From positions 1,431,001 to 1,495,000 of the forward strand of contig JAUIMM010000566.1 of NCBI GenBank assembly GCA_031769625.1: a DNA stretch of 64,000 bases, given 5' to 3'. The translations under genes and the position numbers were made by a program. A model generated the notes under the pieces. It saw only the letters and a program-made list of their open reading frames with translations. It was not told where the DNA came from and made no database searches. How positions within the stretch are numbered: the first letter of the stretch is position 1; each line of letters starts with the position of its first letter. Below, piece after piece: positions 33,207-43,795 of this stretch. The stretch comes from Taudactylus pleione. Lineage: Eukaryota > Chordata > Amphibia > Anura > Myobatrachidae.

Positions 33207-34304
33207 TTACCTAAAAAATCTGGCCACCACATCATCACGTATGGCCCCCCCACATACTGACCTCCGACCAACCTCGGGGGGGCCATCCTCAGGTAAGGCA
33301 TCCTCTGGCTGCATTGGGACACCACTCCTTATGGCAATGTTGTGAAATATCCCACACAGGACCACAATTTTCGACACCATATCCGGCAAATACATGAGCT
33401 CGCCACCAGAGCGGTGGAGGCATCTGAATCGGCCTTTTAAAAGGCCGATACAGCGCTCCACCACTTGCCTGGTGGCTGTAAGTGCGGAATTAAATGCACT
33501 TTGTGGGCCTGGTGTGGGAGCCAAATAAGGAGTGAGCAGCCAGGACATGCAAGGATATCCACTGTCTCCTATGGAAAAGAATTGACAACATCAGGAACAC
33601 TGTGTATCAAGCTTAACATTGTTATGTACTAAAGGTCTCCACTTACCCAGAAGCCACGCATCACCAGCTTGTAGGTTGGTTAATTTGTGCCATATCCCTG
33701 ATTGCCGGATGACGAAGGAGTCATGTGCACTTCCAGGTAATTTAGCATTCAGGGACAGGATCTGGAGGGAGGCATCACATACCACCATTACATTCAGGGA
33801 GTGATAGTGTTTTCTGTTTCTAAATATGGCCTCCAGCCATATGTGAGTACCATCCACAACCCCTATGATGTGTGGGAAGGCAGCTATTTGGTAAAAATTG
33901 GCCTTGGCCACACTAAGGGCACCCATATCCAAAGGCATTTGAATAAAATGATGGAGGTGCTTGAAAAGTGCCTCCATTACTGCCCTCAGGATCCGGGAAA
34001 AGGAGGATTGGGAGATGCCCGCCACTATTCCCACCGTTGTTTGAAACGATCCTGAGAAATGTAACACCGCCATAAATTGCGTAAGTGGTGGTATTGCTGT
34101 TGGACTGTCAATTTGCCGCTCAAGATCACTTTCTATTAATGAGAGAGTGTCTATGATGATTTTGGGAGGTAGACGGTAGCGTCTTAAAACCTCATCATTG
34201 GGCATTCCAAAAAGGGTGACACGTGTTCGAAATATCTGGGGCCTTGCATGCCTACGATGCCTACGCCTGGGACGAGATTGAGGTTGGTCGGCTTCCAGGA
34301 GCAT
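33207..34304 (-). CDS. HARBI1-type DDE transposase of Harbinger element 2 (open, internally shortened)
   Basis: Minus strand, exons 34304-33647 and 33568-33207 (donor GTAAGT, acceptor CATAG), 339 residues without a stop. The start at 34304 lies shortly after a TTTCAG acceptor and fits element 1. A basic N-terminus ('RPRRRHRRHARP') leads into a helical region with 'LFGMPNDEVLRRYRL', then the nuclease: Asp151 in 'GVVDGTHI', Asp195 in 'LPGSAHDSF', Glu257 in 'RQVVERCIGLLKGRF'. PIF/Harbinger transposases cut and paste with a DDE triad and make 3-bp target duplications. Compared with element 1, 18 bp are missing right after 'DGTHI' (near plus-strand 33838) and 6 bp before 'SGSFQ' (near 34054). Both losses keep the frame but remove residues next to the first catalytic Asp and in a conserved helix, so activity is doubtful. 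The stop overlaps a GTAAGT, so an alternative 3' splice cannot be excluded. Confidence 0.85.
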
Positions 34305-34664
34305 GGCCAGAACAATCCGCCCCAGATCAACCTGAAATTCAAAGATTTTAAAGTAAGGCTTTTGACCCACCCCAAAACTATATTAAAACAACTTAGCTTG
34401 ATGATACCATCCATTGCTGCTTACATGCCGGGGTATTGTCATGATACGTCCAAACTGAAAATAAACACCAAAATTACTTGACACATTTCACTCTGTGCAT
34501 TTTTGTTTACAAATTTTGTGCTAGACCAAAGTTAAAATATGCCAAACACCCATTTAGCAAAACAGCAAAGCGACATTTAACACAGTACATCAAAATGGGT
34601 CGAAATGTTGGCACAAAAAGCGAAAGAGAAACCACCAAAAAGTTAGAATGATTATTAAGCTGTT

Positions 34665-34785
34665 AAAAATGCGCTAATTAGTTCGCTAATACAAGTCACA
34701 AGAGTAACTACTAAAAATGCGCTAATTAGTTAGCTAATACAAGTCACAAGAGTAACTACTAAAAATGCGCTAATTAGTTTGCAAA
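34665..34785. promoter_or_regulatory. Repeat array between transposase and Myb-2 genes (element 2)
   Basis: Three copies of AAAAATGCGCTAATTAGTT spaced by 'agctaatacaagtcacaag' type linkers (unit about 51 bp). Position and core match the eight-copy array of element 1, while the linker differs. Candidate binding sites for an element-encoded protein (inference). Confidence 0.5.
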
Positions 34786-35173
34786 TACAAGATAAAAAAT
34801 GGACTTACCAAGAGCAAATATATAAGAGTCAAAATCAAAAGGTCTTTTGGGTCGAAAATAAACAAAATCTAAAATAGAAGAAATTATGGATCCAAAATTT
34901 ACAAAAAATAAGAAACACAATGAAACAACAATTGAACAAAAGTTAGACTTCACAAAACTTACCAAATCAAGAAACGAGGTCCCAAAAATATAAACCAACA
35001 AAGATAACGGAAAAAAAAAACGCAAATCTAACCAACAAACGAATCTCCAACCGCCAACTCCTTTCTACGCAATCAATAAACTCCAGCCAAGATAACCTCC
35101 AACAATCCAAAAACGCCACCTCGACTTGAGACACACCAAGCCATAAATAGTGTTTCGTTTCCCGCACAAATTA

Positions 35174-35242
35174 AGGAGGGATCATAGGGCCGCACAATCA
35201 ATGATGCGGCCTCAAAATAAGGACGCATGTATAAATACGTCA
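35174..35242 (+). promoter_or_regulatory. Core promoter of Myb-like gene 2 (element 2)
   Basis: TATAAATA at 35230-35237 with CGTCACG just downstream, 60 bp before the start codon. The upstream block is nearly identical to element 1, a conservation not seen in flanking spacer DNA. Confidence 0.75.
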
Positions 35243-35289
35243 CGAAAACACATTCAAATTCTGGTGTATTTCTTGTTTGGACCTCAGAC

Positions 35290-36576
35290 ATGGCGACAGA
35301 CCAGGGAAAAAATGCCCAAGAGTCAGGCGGTAAGTCTTTCATGCATTTTGTATCAATGATTAATTTGAAACATAAGATTAGGCAAGTTGTGATTTTGTGA
35401 ATTCTGTAAATTTACACAAATAGGTGAGGAGAATGACATGGAAGAGGCTGCTGGGCCCAGTATTCCGGCCAAAGCGGCCAAAAAAAAAAGGCAGCCACAT
35501 TTCACAAGAAAGGAGATGGAGGTTTTGATCCAGAAGTGTGTGGACATCCTGCCACAGGCAGACAGGAATATGAGTCTAAGCCAGAAGTGGAGAATGTGGG
35601 AAGAGGTAGCCGTTGCTGTCAATAGGGTGGGTGATAATGTCCGTCTAGCCCGGGATGTCAAACGGCGGTAAGTAAACCCTTGCCCCCCCTAAAAACAAAC
35701 CCCATTTTAAACCAAATGATAATGGCTTCCATTTTTTCCCACAGATGGGGCGACTTCAAATATCGCTTAAAACAAAAACTCGCGGACAGGGCTAGGCATG
35801 CAAGGGGGACAGGTGGGGGTCCCACCCCTGTGTCATTGGAGTTGACGGATTTAGAAGAGCTGGCACAGGGGTGTGTGCAGCCTGTGGAGGTGTTTGGCGT
35901 GTCCAACATGGATACGGACATGCCAGACTTTGCGGCTCCTCATGTTGTCCCAGGTAAATCTTTGGATGTCATCAACTCTGAAATGTTATTGTGCCAATAT
36001 GTAGATTGTAATGTGAGGCTTTTCTCTTTTTTCCTAACAGAGACACAGGCGGATGAGTCTGCTCCAGAGGGGAGCCTTGGCCGCCGAATTTCTGCTGGCT
36101 CTGCAGGGGAGGAACCAGTACATCCGGCTGAGGACCCTGCAGAAGCCAGTCCAGGACAATCCCCCTCGCAGGCAGTGGCCCTCCTCACAGAACTCAATTT
36201 CAAATCGGATTCCCATACGGAGATTCTGCAGAGGATGGACGCCAGTCTGCTATGGGTGGCTGAGGCCCTGGAGCAAAATGCTGCGGCCAACGAGACCATT
36301 GGTCAGGCCCTGGCGGAAAATACCAGGGCCAACATCCGCATCGCCAATGCCCTGGAGCAGCTCGTTCGCCAGCACATGGTGGAGCCGACCTCCCTTCCTG
36401 CCGGAACATCAGGATCCTCCACCTCTGGCACAACATCAGCCAATCCTCCAAATGTGCCTAGCCCTGTGCCTAGTCCAGAGGCCACAACATCTGCCTCTGG
36501 ACAGGCCAGCCCGATGACATCCCGGACCCGGTCTGGCGCCCTCCCTCCCCCATCCAAACGGGTGAAAAAACGGTGA
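35290..36576 (+). CDS. Myb/SANT-like accessory protein 2 of Harbinger element 2, intact
   Basis: Four exons: 35290-35329, 35424-35667, 35745-35953 and 36041-36576. Every exon has the same length as in element 1 (40, 244, 209 and 536 nt), giving 342 residues. Myb/SANT-like domain about 38-110 ('FTRKEMEVLIQKCVDILPQ', 'KWRMWEEVAVAVNRVG', 'VKRRWGDFKYRLKQKL'), a predicted coiled coil about 205-280 ('HTEILQRMDASLLWVAEAL'), a Ser/Pro/Thr-rich tail and a basic C-terminus 'SKRVKKR'. An unspliced frame also runs through introns 2 and 3 (35680-36576), but the conserved splice sites favour the spliced form. Preservation in two separately diverged elements, one with a dead transposase, suggests the protein was maintained for mobilisation in trans or was still active until recently (inference). 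Confidence 0.88.
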
Positions 36577-37601
36577 CAGCAATGGTGACTTTTCCCACAA
36601 TCCTTCTGTGCTTGGCTCATATTCCTTTCGGGTCAAAACTTCCCTCTCCTTTCTTGTGAAATGTTTTTATTTTTTTGATGTATGTTTATGTCAACAGTTA
36701 TGTTGGGCCAATTTGTTTGATTTGGGAACATATCTTTGGGCAAAAAAGATGTCCCCAAAATTTTTAAAATAAGTTTTTTTGTTTGAGCAATAAATTGGAA
36801 ATTAAACAATGACATTGGATTGTGAAATTATTGTACAAATGGGATACATTTAATCCTGGGCCAAAAGGCAAAAACTCGGCCAAAAAAAAAAAAAGGGCTC
36901 TTTAAGTAACGTTTAAAAATTCATATAATTCGGCAAATTCAAGAGGCACAAATAAAATGGTGCGAAACTGAAAACATGATGAAATTATTGTTACAATAGG
37001 CCCTAACCACCAAATTGCTGCCCAAATAAACCCCCCCAAATGTACGGAAATTGACTGTGTCATCCTGACATTAGCAGCTCTGTGTTCCACCTGCGTACGT
37101 TTTGTGCTATCCCAAAAAACTGATTTCAAAACACATACCAAGCCGGTTCTCAATCCAACACTAATTGCTTTTCTGCCCGCCCGCGATTAATCGCAACAAC
37201 ATCGTGGAGTCCAGGGACGGAGGAGAAGGCCATCGCCAATGTGGTCGAGTAATCCAGACCCTAAGCTGTGCGAGCATTTGGAAGGGAAAGAGGATCATCC
37301 AGTGACGTAGGAGTCGGTCCGTACACATTTTACGCTCGCATCTGCTAATGTATGTACGCCCCAAAAACGCCTCGCCACGCCTGCGTTTTTCCATCTCCAC
37401 CCTCGTCAACACCCTAAAACGCCCTGTTCTGTCAATCACATTTGACATGTCACTTCCTGTACGCTATTTTAGGAACGAGTCCAAAAAAACTCGCAATCTG
37501 CAGTACGCACATGCGCAGTGTTACACCGACGCATGCGCGGTTATTCAACATTGGAACGCAACGAGCGTACTGCTGTTAACAAGTGGCTCTGAATGAGGGC
37601 C
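36577..37601. other. 3' region and right sub-terminal part of Harbinger element 2
   Basis: Non-coding. AATAAA occurs at 36789-36794, then AT-rich DNA and a GC-richer sub-terminal block (37070-37601) matching element 1: 'tgcgtacgttttgtgctat', 'caatgtggtcgagtaatcc', 'cacgcctgcgtttttccat'. It ends in the inverted terminus. Confidence 0.7.
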
Positions 37602-37975
37602 ATTATGTGTAGGTGTTTTCTTTATGGATGTTGCAGTGCTCTATCCACTCACATTACATGAATCATTTTAAAGTCTTCCATGTAGCGTGCCATGCATCTC
37701 GCGCCACACGGTATGCCTTGAGTCGCGCCATTCAGTATTAATTGTAACGGAACGTACCGTGGCGCAGGAAAAAGACATAACGTGTAAAACAACTTTTTGT
37801 CCACCAGGTGTCGCTTTTCCTAAACTACACTGCGCACACGTCCGATATCCAATGAATTTTCTGTATCACCGCCCGATGATTGGCTGACAGAAACTGTGAT
37901 TCGGTACACTATAGTACAGCGTTTTCCTCATGGAATAAGGGCTGTAGAAGAATGTGTAATAAATCATTACATTAA

Positions 37976-38574
37976 GGACCTGATTCAGACCCGCTCGCTA
38001 AGGCACGATCACTCGCTCTTAGCGTTTTTCTCCCATCTGCGCATGCGTATAATTCGCAGTGCGTGTGCGCAAGCCATTCATTGCAATCTGATTTTGGTTG
38101 CTCGTAAGCCACTATCAGGTCACTGCTTTGAGTGACAGATAGTGCTGTTTGTGGGTGGTAACAGGGGAAGGTGCTTGTGAACAGGGGAGTGGATGTGCGA
38201 ACGCAGGCGTGTCAGGCCAACAAAATGCCATTTAAAGGGCATGCATAATTAGCAAAGTTGCGTCATTGTACACATCACGTGCATGTATTTCAGCTGGCAC
38301 TGATCGCTGTGCTTGCGGCGGGTTAAGGCAACCCCAAGGGCTGCGAGCAGCTGTGATGGCTCACGATGGTCCAAATTAATCCTACATTTCCCGAAGATGA
38401 TGTGTGTTGAGAGTGGCAAGGGGGTTCTTTAGACACTCACGAGGGCACTTTGCCGTAGCGCGCTAAAACATAGTGGGTGTCCTTACACGACGCAGTGCGA
38501 GCACTTCATTTAAATATCTGGCCCCTTTTTGCAAGCAAGCGACCGCAACTTGCGAGCGGGTCTGAATGAGCTCC
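37976..38574. mobile_element. Harbinger-type MITE, TSD TAA
   Basis: GGACCTGATTCAGACCCGCTCG at the left and CGAGCGGGTCTGAATGAGCTCC at the right are inverted repeats with TAA on both sides (37973-37975 and 38575-38577). Sub-terminal 'tgcgcatgcgta' occurs. It is 599 bp with no coding frame. The terminal family matches Harbinger elements 1 and 2, so mobilisation in trans is plausible. Confidence 0.85.
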
Positions 38575-38744
38575 TAAGTGAGTGAGCTTTTTTATAAAAA
38601 TATTTCACACGCACTCACAGTTTTAATGAGGTGGATAACTATTCACTAATGCACCCCAACCATCATTTGCTTCTATTCAATGCCACCGTATGCTGATCCT
38701 GCTAATGACATTGTACACATTGCCTGCTCTAATTCGCACACATC

Positions 38745-38960
38745 ACATTACATACAGTACACTACAGGTGCGGCTCTCGACACGGCTGGCGTGTGTGGAC
38801 TAGAGGTTTGGGTGAGCGCCTTGCAGAGTGGGCGTCACGGGTTTGAGACCTTGAAAGGGACATTTTTTTTATAATATTCACTACAGGATTAAAAAGAAAT
38901 CACTTGGTGGTGTGTGAGATCTGTAATTTATACAGGTATGTGTGTTGACCAAAAAGATGC
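38745..38960 (+). repeat. tRNA-like interspersed repeat, unit 1
   Basis: Contains 'agaggtttgggtgagcgcct', 'tgcagagtgggcgtcacggg' and 'gggtttgagacc', which could be a degenerate RNA polymerase III B box. It is followed by a T-rich tract and 'cactacaggattaaaa'. A related unit lies at 39255-39465. It may be a tRNA-derived SINE; I could not fold a convincing cloverleaf. Confidence 0.45.
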
Positions 38961-39254
38961 ACTCCCAGCATTGCATAAAGACCGAGCAATTGAAGTTCAG
39001 TATTCTTATCCAAGCATACTGAACTTAATACATTGTCCTCAAGTTCCCTCCACCTGGCATTTCTATGCTACTTTATGCCACTGTACTGGTGATGCACTGT
39101 GTTCTCAAGAAAGTGGTGAGCAGCATTCCATACAGTATACCATGTAGCACCCTGCTAGTCACACTATGCTGTGGCATATGGAGTCTCATAGTACTGCACA
39201 TGCCCAGTGGAGCCAGTCAGGAGTGACACACAGTGTATCAGCACTAGGCTGATG

Positions 39255-39465
39255 CACTGTGTGCTGTACACGACAGGTGTGGCTTTCGACATGGCTGTCA
39301 TGTGTGAGCTAGAGGTTTGGGTGAGCACCTTGCAGAGTGGGTGTCCTGGGTTTAAGACCTGGCAAGGGACATATTTTTATTTTTTTTAAATCTTCACTAC
39401 AGGATTAAAACGAAATCACTTGAGTTCTGTCATTTATACAGGTATCTGTGTTGCTCTAAAAAACA
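39255..39465 (+). repeat. tRNA-like interspersed repeat, unit 2
   Basis: Same word order as unit 1 ('agaggtttgggtgagcacct', 'gggtttaagacctggcaagg', a T-rich tract, 'cactacaggattaaaacg'), with substitutions. Together the units form a diverged direct repeat about 510 bp apart. Confidence 0.45.
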
Positions 39466-39700
39466 ACTCCCATTCCTTTTAATTCTAAACATAGGACTAG
39501 CATTTTACATTACTACACAATAGTCTTGACCATGTGGCTTTAGACAATTTTTGCACTTTATTAATTGAGCTTGAAAATGGTATAAATGGACTGTGCAGCA
39601 TTGTATAATCTCTGAACAGTTCATAATAGCCAATTAAAGGCAAATTATCTTGAAACTATAGATAAAAATATTTTTAATGTTATTTTGCACTATGAAATAA

Positions 39701-39888
39701 CTAGAGATGTGCGGGTTCGGTTTTACTCGGTTCTTTTCACCACATTAGCACAAGTTTGGATTAGTTTATTTTATTGGTTATCTGGCTCTCATGTGTTTTG
39801 GATAGCCAATAAGATAAATCCGAACTAATCCGAACTTGCACTAATGTGGCAAAAAGAGCCGAGTAACACCGAACCCGCACATCTGTAG
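39701..39888. mobile_element. Fold-back MITE (AGATGTGCGGGTTCGG termini)
   Basis: Near-complete inverted repeat. 'agatgtgcgggttcggttt' at the left and 'accgaacccgcacatct' at the right pair, and 'actcggttc' and 'taatccgaacttg' pair further in. Ends of this type are common in hAT-like non-autonomous elements, but the target duplication is not clear here. Confidence 0.75.
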
Positions 39889-40960
39889 AAATTACATGCA
39901 TTTTCATTGCATTTGAACTGATAGAAATGCATAATTAAAATCAATTTATTATGCTCATTTGTAAATTGGGCAGTATTTATTATATATAGGTCAGTGGCGA
40001 CACAAGGCAGGTGCCGACTCCTCCTCAGTGACAGGACCTGCCCGTTGCACTGTAGCATTACATGTAGCACTTGGCTCCTGAGACAGTGAGGGAGCCAGCA
40101 CTGCACACAGACTGGTCCCCGGGGACAGTCCACATCTCGGGGACCCCCAGAGTAACTAACACAAGGGTTTGGTATCACTCCCCCTACCTGCGAGGCCACA
40201 CCCCTACCCACAAGGTCACACACTTTTGCTGCTCACCACTATCCTATCCTCTCCGGGTGTCACCATGGGGCAGGATGTCACTGATATAGATATATGTCTC
40301 TGAGTTTGATACTGACAGTTTTTGTTTTTGTCTTTTCTTAAAAAAATCAAATACATTTAAACAAAATAACACATTTACTAAATAGTGGCTTTTGCCCACA
40401 GTACTTAAAACAGCAAAGCTGTTTTGTGCAAAACACACCTGGGTTTTTGGCTTCATTTTGCAACCTGAGGGGCAACGATAGTGGTTTAGTGTAAAAAAAA
40501 ATACAGTATTTACTAAAATTTCGTTTTGAAAGTCAGTTGAATGTTGCTGTTGCTGCCCACAGCTTTTGTAATTCTAGAAGCCCCATTGCTTTGCTGTTAC
40601 CCTGTCGCTTTCTTTTGGATTTCATATACCACATGCTATTGTGACATCACAAACCTCCCCAACATGTGTAGTCATCATCAATACAGAAGTGCATTTTGCA
40701 TATGCCCTTTATTTGGTACAAGAAATCGGTGTGGAATCAGACAGATCTTTGCTTACCCAACCTGCAGTGGCACCTCTGCATGGCTCATGTGGCTGAGAAG
40801 GATACTGCTCTGAATTATCTGTAGTAGAAAATCACAAGATCATAATGGACTTTTGTGAATCAGGCAACTAATATTAAAACACATATATGTATATGTTGAT
40901 TTATTTTTTTTAGAGCAGAACAAGAGTTACCCTAAGAAGTGAAATATCACTTCTTCATTA
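39889..40960. other. Unassigned DNA
   Basis: No gene recognised. Frames at 39825-40223 (-) and 40541-40813 (+) have no domain. The former begins inside the fold-back element. Confidence 0.45.
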
Positions 40961-41088
40961 AGGGGGAGATCTATCAAATCTTGGAGAGAGATAAAGTGCC
41001 AACCAGTTAGCTTCTAACTGACATTTTACAGTTAGAAGTTGATTGGTTGGTACTTTATATCTCTCCAAGATTTGATAAATCTCCCCCT
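40961..41088. mobile_element. Fold-back MITE (AGGGGGAGAT termini)
   Basis: 128 bp that is almost entirely an inverted repeat: 'atcaaatcttggagagag' at the left pairs with 'ctctccaagatttgat' at the right, and AGGGGGAGAT pairs with ATCTCCCCCT. No coding. Confidence 0.85.
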
Positions 41089-43795
41089 ATTTGATTGATG
41101 ACTTTCCATTAGGAATGTGATTTGTAGGGACAGTCTAATTTCAGATGCACTGTTCTGGCAAGCAACATTTGTAAAATTGTTCAGAAAAATCTTAGCTAAA
41201 AAAAATAAATCATCTTTTATGAGAGTAAAACCCAGTTAAAAAATAAATAGGCCCCCAAATCTGTAATTGTAGGGAACAATATGGAAAGGTAAAAAGACTG
41301 AAGTACGTCTTACCAGAAAGAGTGCCACAGTAAATCAAATTCCCAGCAGATGCTGTGAATACTACAGAAAATGACTAACGGGAATTAGCTATATTACAAT
41401 AAATCTTTGGTTAAATTAACATTAATATGTTTCTATAGCAAACTTTGAGAACACGGCTAATCATGGTCAGTGACCATGAGTAACAGCGCTACATGATATG
41501 GACGAAGCCAATTCACAGACATAAAGTGATGATTGTTCATCTGGAAAAACATTTTTTTCTTCAGAACAAAGACAAAGCAATCTTTTTGCCCTTATTGCCA
41601 ATAGAGGTACTTCTTAAAGTGACAGTATCACCAGTGTTTCCCTGCAGTCATCCCACAGAAACCTTTATATTAGAACGTGTGTGTTGGCATGTTCTAGGGT
41701 TGAGGTTATATATCCTTCTAATTCCTATGTGATCTGAAGCCTAAAAAAATTATTAACATCTCATCAGATTTTGAGTCTGATTCTTAGTAGGACGCAGTTA
41801 TGGCCATCTTAGCATCTTTTTGCCGCAGTCATATCTCCGACTTTATGATAATGCCACGACAAAAGCCCTTCCTGCACATTTGTACACATGGATGAACACC
41901 AGGGGACTGAGGCACCCACTAGCAGTGCCTAAAGACACTGCATTACCATCTGGTGCACTTTTAGATGCACCATCATTCGAACCATCGAAACTGGCACCAG
42001 CCTATGATAGGAGCAGTTGCTCTGTCTGAGTATGGCCTCTTATGTGTGTCTCTGTACACAACCGCTTTCAGCAGGACACATGTGACAATCCCATTGGATA
42101 CAATATCTCGCATGCATCTTTTTATCCACCCCCTGTTACCTCTCAATCACCATCCAGAAACGCCCATTATATTTCTGCTACAATGCATCTAAATTTGTTC
42201 TGCGACTGTATGCACAAATAGGAATGTAAGTGCAGTGCAACTCATCTGCATGAGCCCTCTTTCTCACAATTACTATTAAACCTTCAGTTTTGCTAATGCT
42301 AAGGTATTGCTCAAGAGCTGGCACTCCTTTTGAGCCTTCAGCTACTCCCTAACTTATTGCATCCTGAAATAAAATCATAACTGAATGTAATCAGTTACTG
42401 TTAACAAAACAATTTCTGCCTTAATTGTAGCATTTTAAATAGCAAGGCTATGTGGCACTTGAATTGGTTGAGAACACAAAGACAGAACATTATTAAATGG
42501 AGTTTATAATGACAAAAAAAGCACAATGTTTATTGTGTGAACAATGAAAACAAATTAATATACAGAAATACAAATGCAATCAACTTTTAAAAATAAATAA
42601 ACAGGAATGAAGACTTTCCTCCATTCAGGAAACTGACATTAATAACTGACATTAATATTTTTTTTTCCTAATTAGGCCATTATCATAACACTTCTAATGG
42701 ATTTATATACTCCATTACAAACTACAAATGTCGATGTAACCTCTAATAAAGTACACACAATTATCAGCTGTACTATAACATTTGGTTGACATTTTTTTTT
42801 TTTGCTTTCTTTATATAATGGCAGTAAAGGAATGGTTATTGAAAACCCTGTCACAAGACAGGTAATATACTCTATAGATTATCAAACCACAATTTTTTTT
42901 TCGTGAAATAGGATAACTAACACTTGTAAAATAGTTATATACTGATCAAACGGCAATTTCTGTGTCCACTTACTTGTATTAATGTAGTACAATTGATAAC
43001 ATGCAGCAAATGTACAGTTTACAGCAGATGAATAACAACGTCTGAATTCCAAACTGTGAAATATATGTATTACTGTGCTGTAGAAGAGACAGCAGGCACA
43101 CAACATATGGATGATTGTCTGGTACAGAAGCTAGGATGTTGCTGCCTTGTTATGGGGAGGTGGACAGAATGAATGATGATATTGTGGAGTTGTACGCTCA
43201 CATTATCTGATTCAGCACAACTCTACATGCAGGTGACTTTCAGACTGTCTGAACTACTTTTTCTGGCCTTTGTTGTCCAGTGATTCATGTCTTTCTCGTG
43301 CTCATCCCTTTGCCAAGTGATAAGTATCATGGCTGTTACTGTAAGTCATCAACTTGTCCACATGTAGCACCGATTACTTTATCACAGTTCGTATTACGTA
43401 GGTTCAGGAAAGACAATAAGAAGTTTGGAGTGTTTGACAATTTTTACGAGGTCGGCAGACAATGTACTCTGCACATTTTCAAAAAAACATATCTCATTTC
43501 TAGAGGTGATGCTGCAGTATATAAGATTTGCTATAACATGTGATAAACAATTCCGCTGACTTTCCTGCAAGAAAACGACATAAATTCAAGGGCAACTTTT
43601 GCATTAATGGTTGCATCCTCTACAACAGCAAAGCACAGATATTACAAAAAGAAACATCAGGAAAGATGCCAGATAACCAGTGCCTGTTCTTGCTTTTATT
43701 ATTTTAAGTGTAAGATAAAAAACTGAAGCATCTTGGAACCTGTTACATTTTGTCTCATGTTATCGACCAAGCGTAGACCTACTCCTGTTAATATT
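41089..43795. other. Unassigned AT-rich DNA
   Basis: No gene, RNA or mobile element recognised. The open frames (all under 90 codons) show no domain or splice support. Confidence 0.5.

Larger units (their letters stand above)
30521..37601. mobile_element. Harbinger element 2, complete three-gene copy (7.08 kb)
   Basis: Left terminus GGCCCTCATTCAGAGCCACT and right terminus AGTGGCTCTGAATGAGGGCC are perfect inverted repeats over 20 bp. ATT flanks both sides (30518-30520 and 37602-37604). Gene order equals element 1: Myb-like gene 1 (+, 31193-32393), transposase (-, 33207-34304), Myb-like gene 2 (+, 35290-36576). All three reading frames are open after splicing. It is clearly diverged from element 1 in introns and spacers while exon borders are conserved, so the two are separate insertions rather than part of the tandem duplication. 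Confidence 0.95.

Noticed and set aside
35680..36576. Single-exon 298-codon version of Myb-like gene 2
   Set aside because: It reads through two introns whose splice sites and lengths are conserved in element 1, where the corresponding frame is interrupted.
38780..38860. Functional tRNA gene
   Set aside because: A B-box-like motif is present, but I could not form acceptor, D and anticodon stems with a plausible anticodon.
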